A stretch of DNA of 5,547 nucleotides from Bryobacterales bacterium (lineage in GTDB: Bacteria; Acidobacteriota; Terriglobia; Bryobacterales; Bryobacteraceae). Positions 5,136-5,547 of the stretch are shown here, one piece after another; position 1 is the stretch's first letter, and each line of letters starts with the position of its first letter. The position numbers and the translations under genes were made by a program. The stretch covers positions 1-5,547 of the forward strand of contig JANXQZ010000953.1 in NCBI GenBank assembly GCA_025353235.1, in the 5' to 3' direction. A model generated the notes under the pieces. The model was given only the letters and a program-made list of their open reading frames with translations, ran no database searches and had not been told where the DNA came from.

Positions 5136-5547
5136 AACGGCCTGCGGCGACCCGGCAAGGAGGACTGACTCTTCTTGCTGGGCAGCGGACCGGGACCATC
5201 GCTCGAGCCGGAGCGTCGCATCGACGCGTTCGTAAAGTCGACTTCGTTTTCATCGTACAGAAGGGGCCGATCTAGAACCATGTCGAGCGTCGTGCCTTTC
5301 GCCAGGATCGCTTCCGGACCTCGCGTCACCAACACTCCCACTAATCCCGCAGCCGCACCCGCAGCCCCGCCGATGCCTGCGCCCATAATTCCGTGGCCCG
5401 CTGCGGCACCCGCCAAACCACCGATCCCGGCACCCGCGCCTGCGCCCTCGGCGACGGTTCGAGCATCGCCGCCCTTATTGCCTTCGCTCTTGATTTTGCC
5501 TTCGGCTTTGTCGAACTCTTCGTTCGCGCGCCCATCCAGACTGCCCA
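5132..5547 (-). CDS. Glycine-zipper protein, C-terminal part (5' end outside window)
   Basis: An open frame on the minus strand enters from the right edge and ends at TAG (5134-5132), showing the last 137 residues. A polar, charged stretch (visible residues 1-33, e.g. EEFDKAEGKIKSEGNKGGDA) precedes a Gly/Ala zipper (34-73) with two near-identical 13-residue copies, GAGIGGLAGAAAG (38-50) and GAGIGGAAGAAAG (55-67), a 17-residue period. Then comes VTRGPEAILAKGTTLDMVLD (73-92), RPLLYDENEVDF and a basic, Ser/Pro-rich tail ending RRRPF. I recall similar zipper-plus-RGP..I..GT tails in acidobacterial exported or envelope proteins, but I cannot name a function. The zipper would suit helix packing in a membrane. 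No signal peptide is visible because the N-terminus is missing. That no stop occurs over 137 codons, and the ordered hydrophobic-to-polar pattern, support a real gene. It converges on the symporter gene with a 4-base overlap. Confidence 0.8.
   Translation of the reverse strand, partial: GSLDGRANEEFDKAEGKIKSEGNKGGDARTVAEGAGAGAGIGGLAGAAAGHGIMGAGIGGAAGAAAGLVGVLVTRGPEAILAKGTTLDMVLDRPLLYDENEVDFTNASMRRSGSSDGPGPLPSKKSQSSLPGRRRPF

Noticed and set aside
5121..5143. AGGCC/GGCCT inverted repeat over the convergent stops as a terminator
   Set aside because: Arms of only five bases with a 13-base loop and no T-run on either side; too weak to call.
5157..5167. Perfect plus-strand AAGGAGG followed by CTG after the symporter stop
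   Set aside because: It is the complement of Ser-Leu-Pro codons in the minus-strand glycine-zipper gene; the plus frame after it is a short shadow ending at 5275 with no standard start at good spacing.

Overview
The window looks like a piece of a moderately GC-rich bacterial chromosome, most likely from an Acidobacteriota (inference). The clues are a secreted EXORDIUM-like protein and a glycine-zipper protein with a TRGPEAILAKGT-type tail, both of which I associate with that phylum, plus the housekeeping order xseB-ispA-tlyA-nadK. No database search was possible, so the phylum is a guess of moderate strength.

Layout. (1) Bases 1-44 hold only the leader of the first gene. (2) 45-1091 (+) encodes an exported protein with a HELFE motif, apparently its own transcription unit. 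(3) 1092-1165 is a short spacer with a strong GC-rich hairpin (1114-1141) and then a TACAAT -10-like box just before the next gene. (4) 1166-5135 (+) is a tightly packed five-gene operon: xseB (exonuclease VII small subunit), ispA (farnesyl diphosphate synthase), tlyA (rRNA 2'-O-methyltransferase), nadK (NAD kinase) and a sodium/dicarboxylate-type symporter. Every junction overlaps: three are ATGA start/stop overlaps, and tlyA/nadK overlap by 8 or 41 bases depending on the start. (5) 5132-5547 (-) is the C-terminal part of a convergent gene for a glycine-zipper protein. It runs off the right edge, and its stop codon shares the palindrome CTAG with the symporter stop.

How the genes relate. The operon couples DNA repair (xseB), isoprenoid precursor chain elongation (ispA), ribosome modification (tlyA) and NADP supply (nadK), with an organic-anion transporter at the end. 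xseA is not beside xseB, and dxs, which often lies between ispA and tlyA, is missing here. The core genes look intact and ordinary. The parts most worth a second look are the EXORDIUM-like secreted protein, the possibly leaderless operon start, the dxs-less junction, the convergent stop overlap and the glycine-zipper protein. I see no CRISPR array, tRNA, rRNA, insertion sequence or clearly novel multi-gene system.
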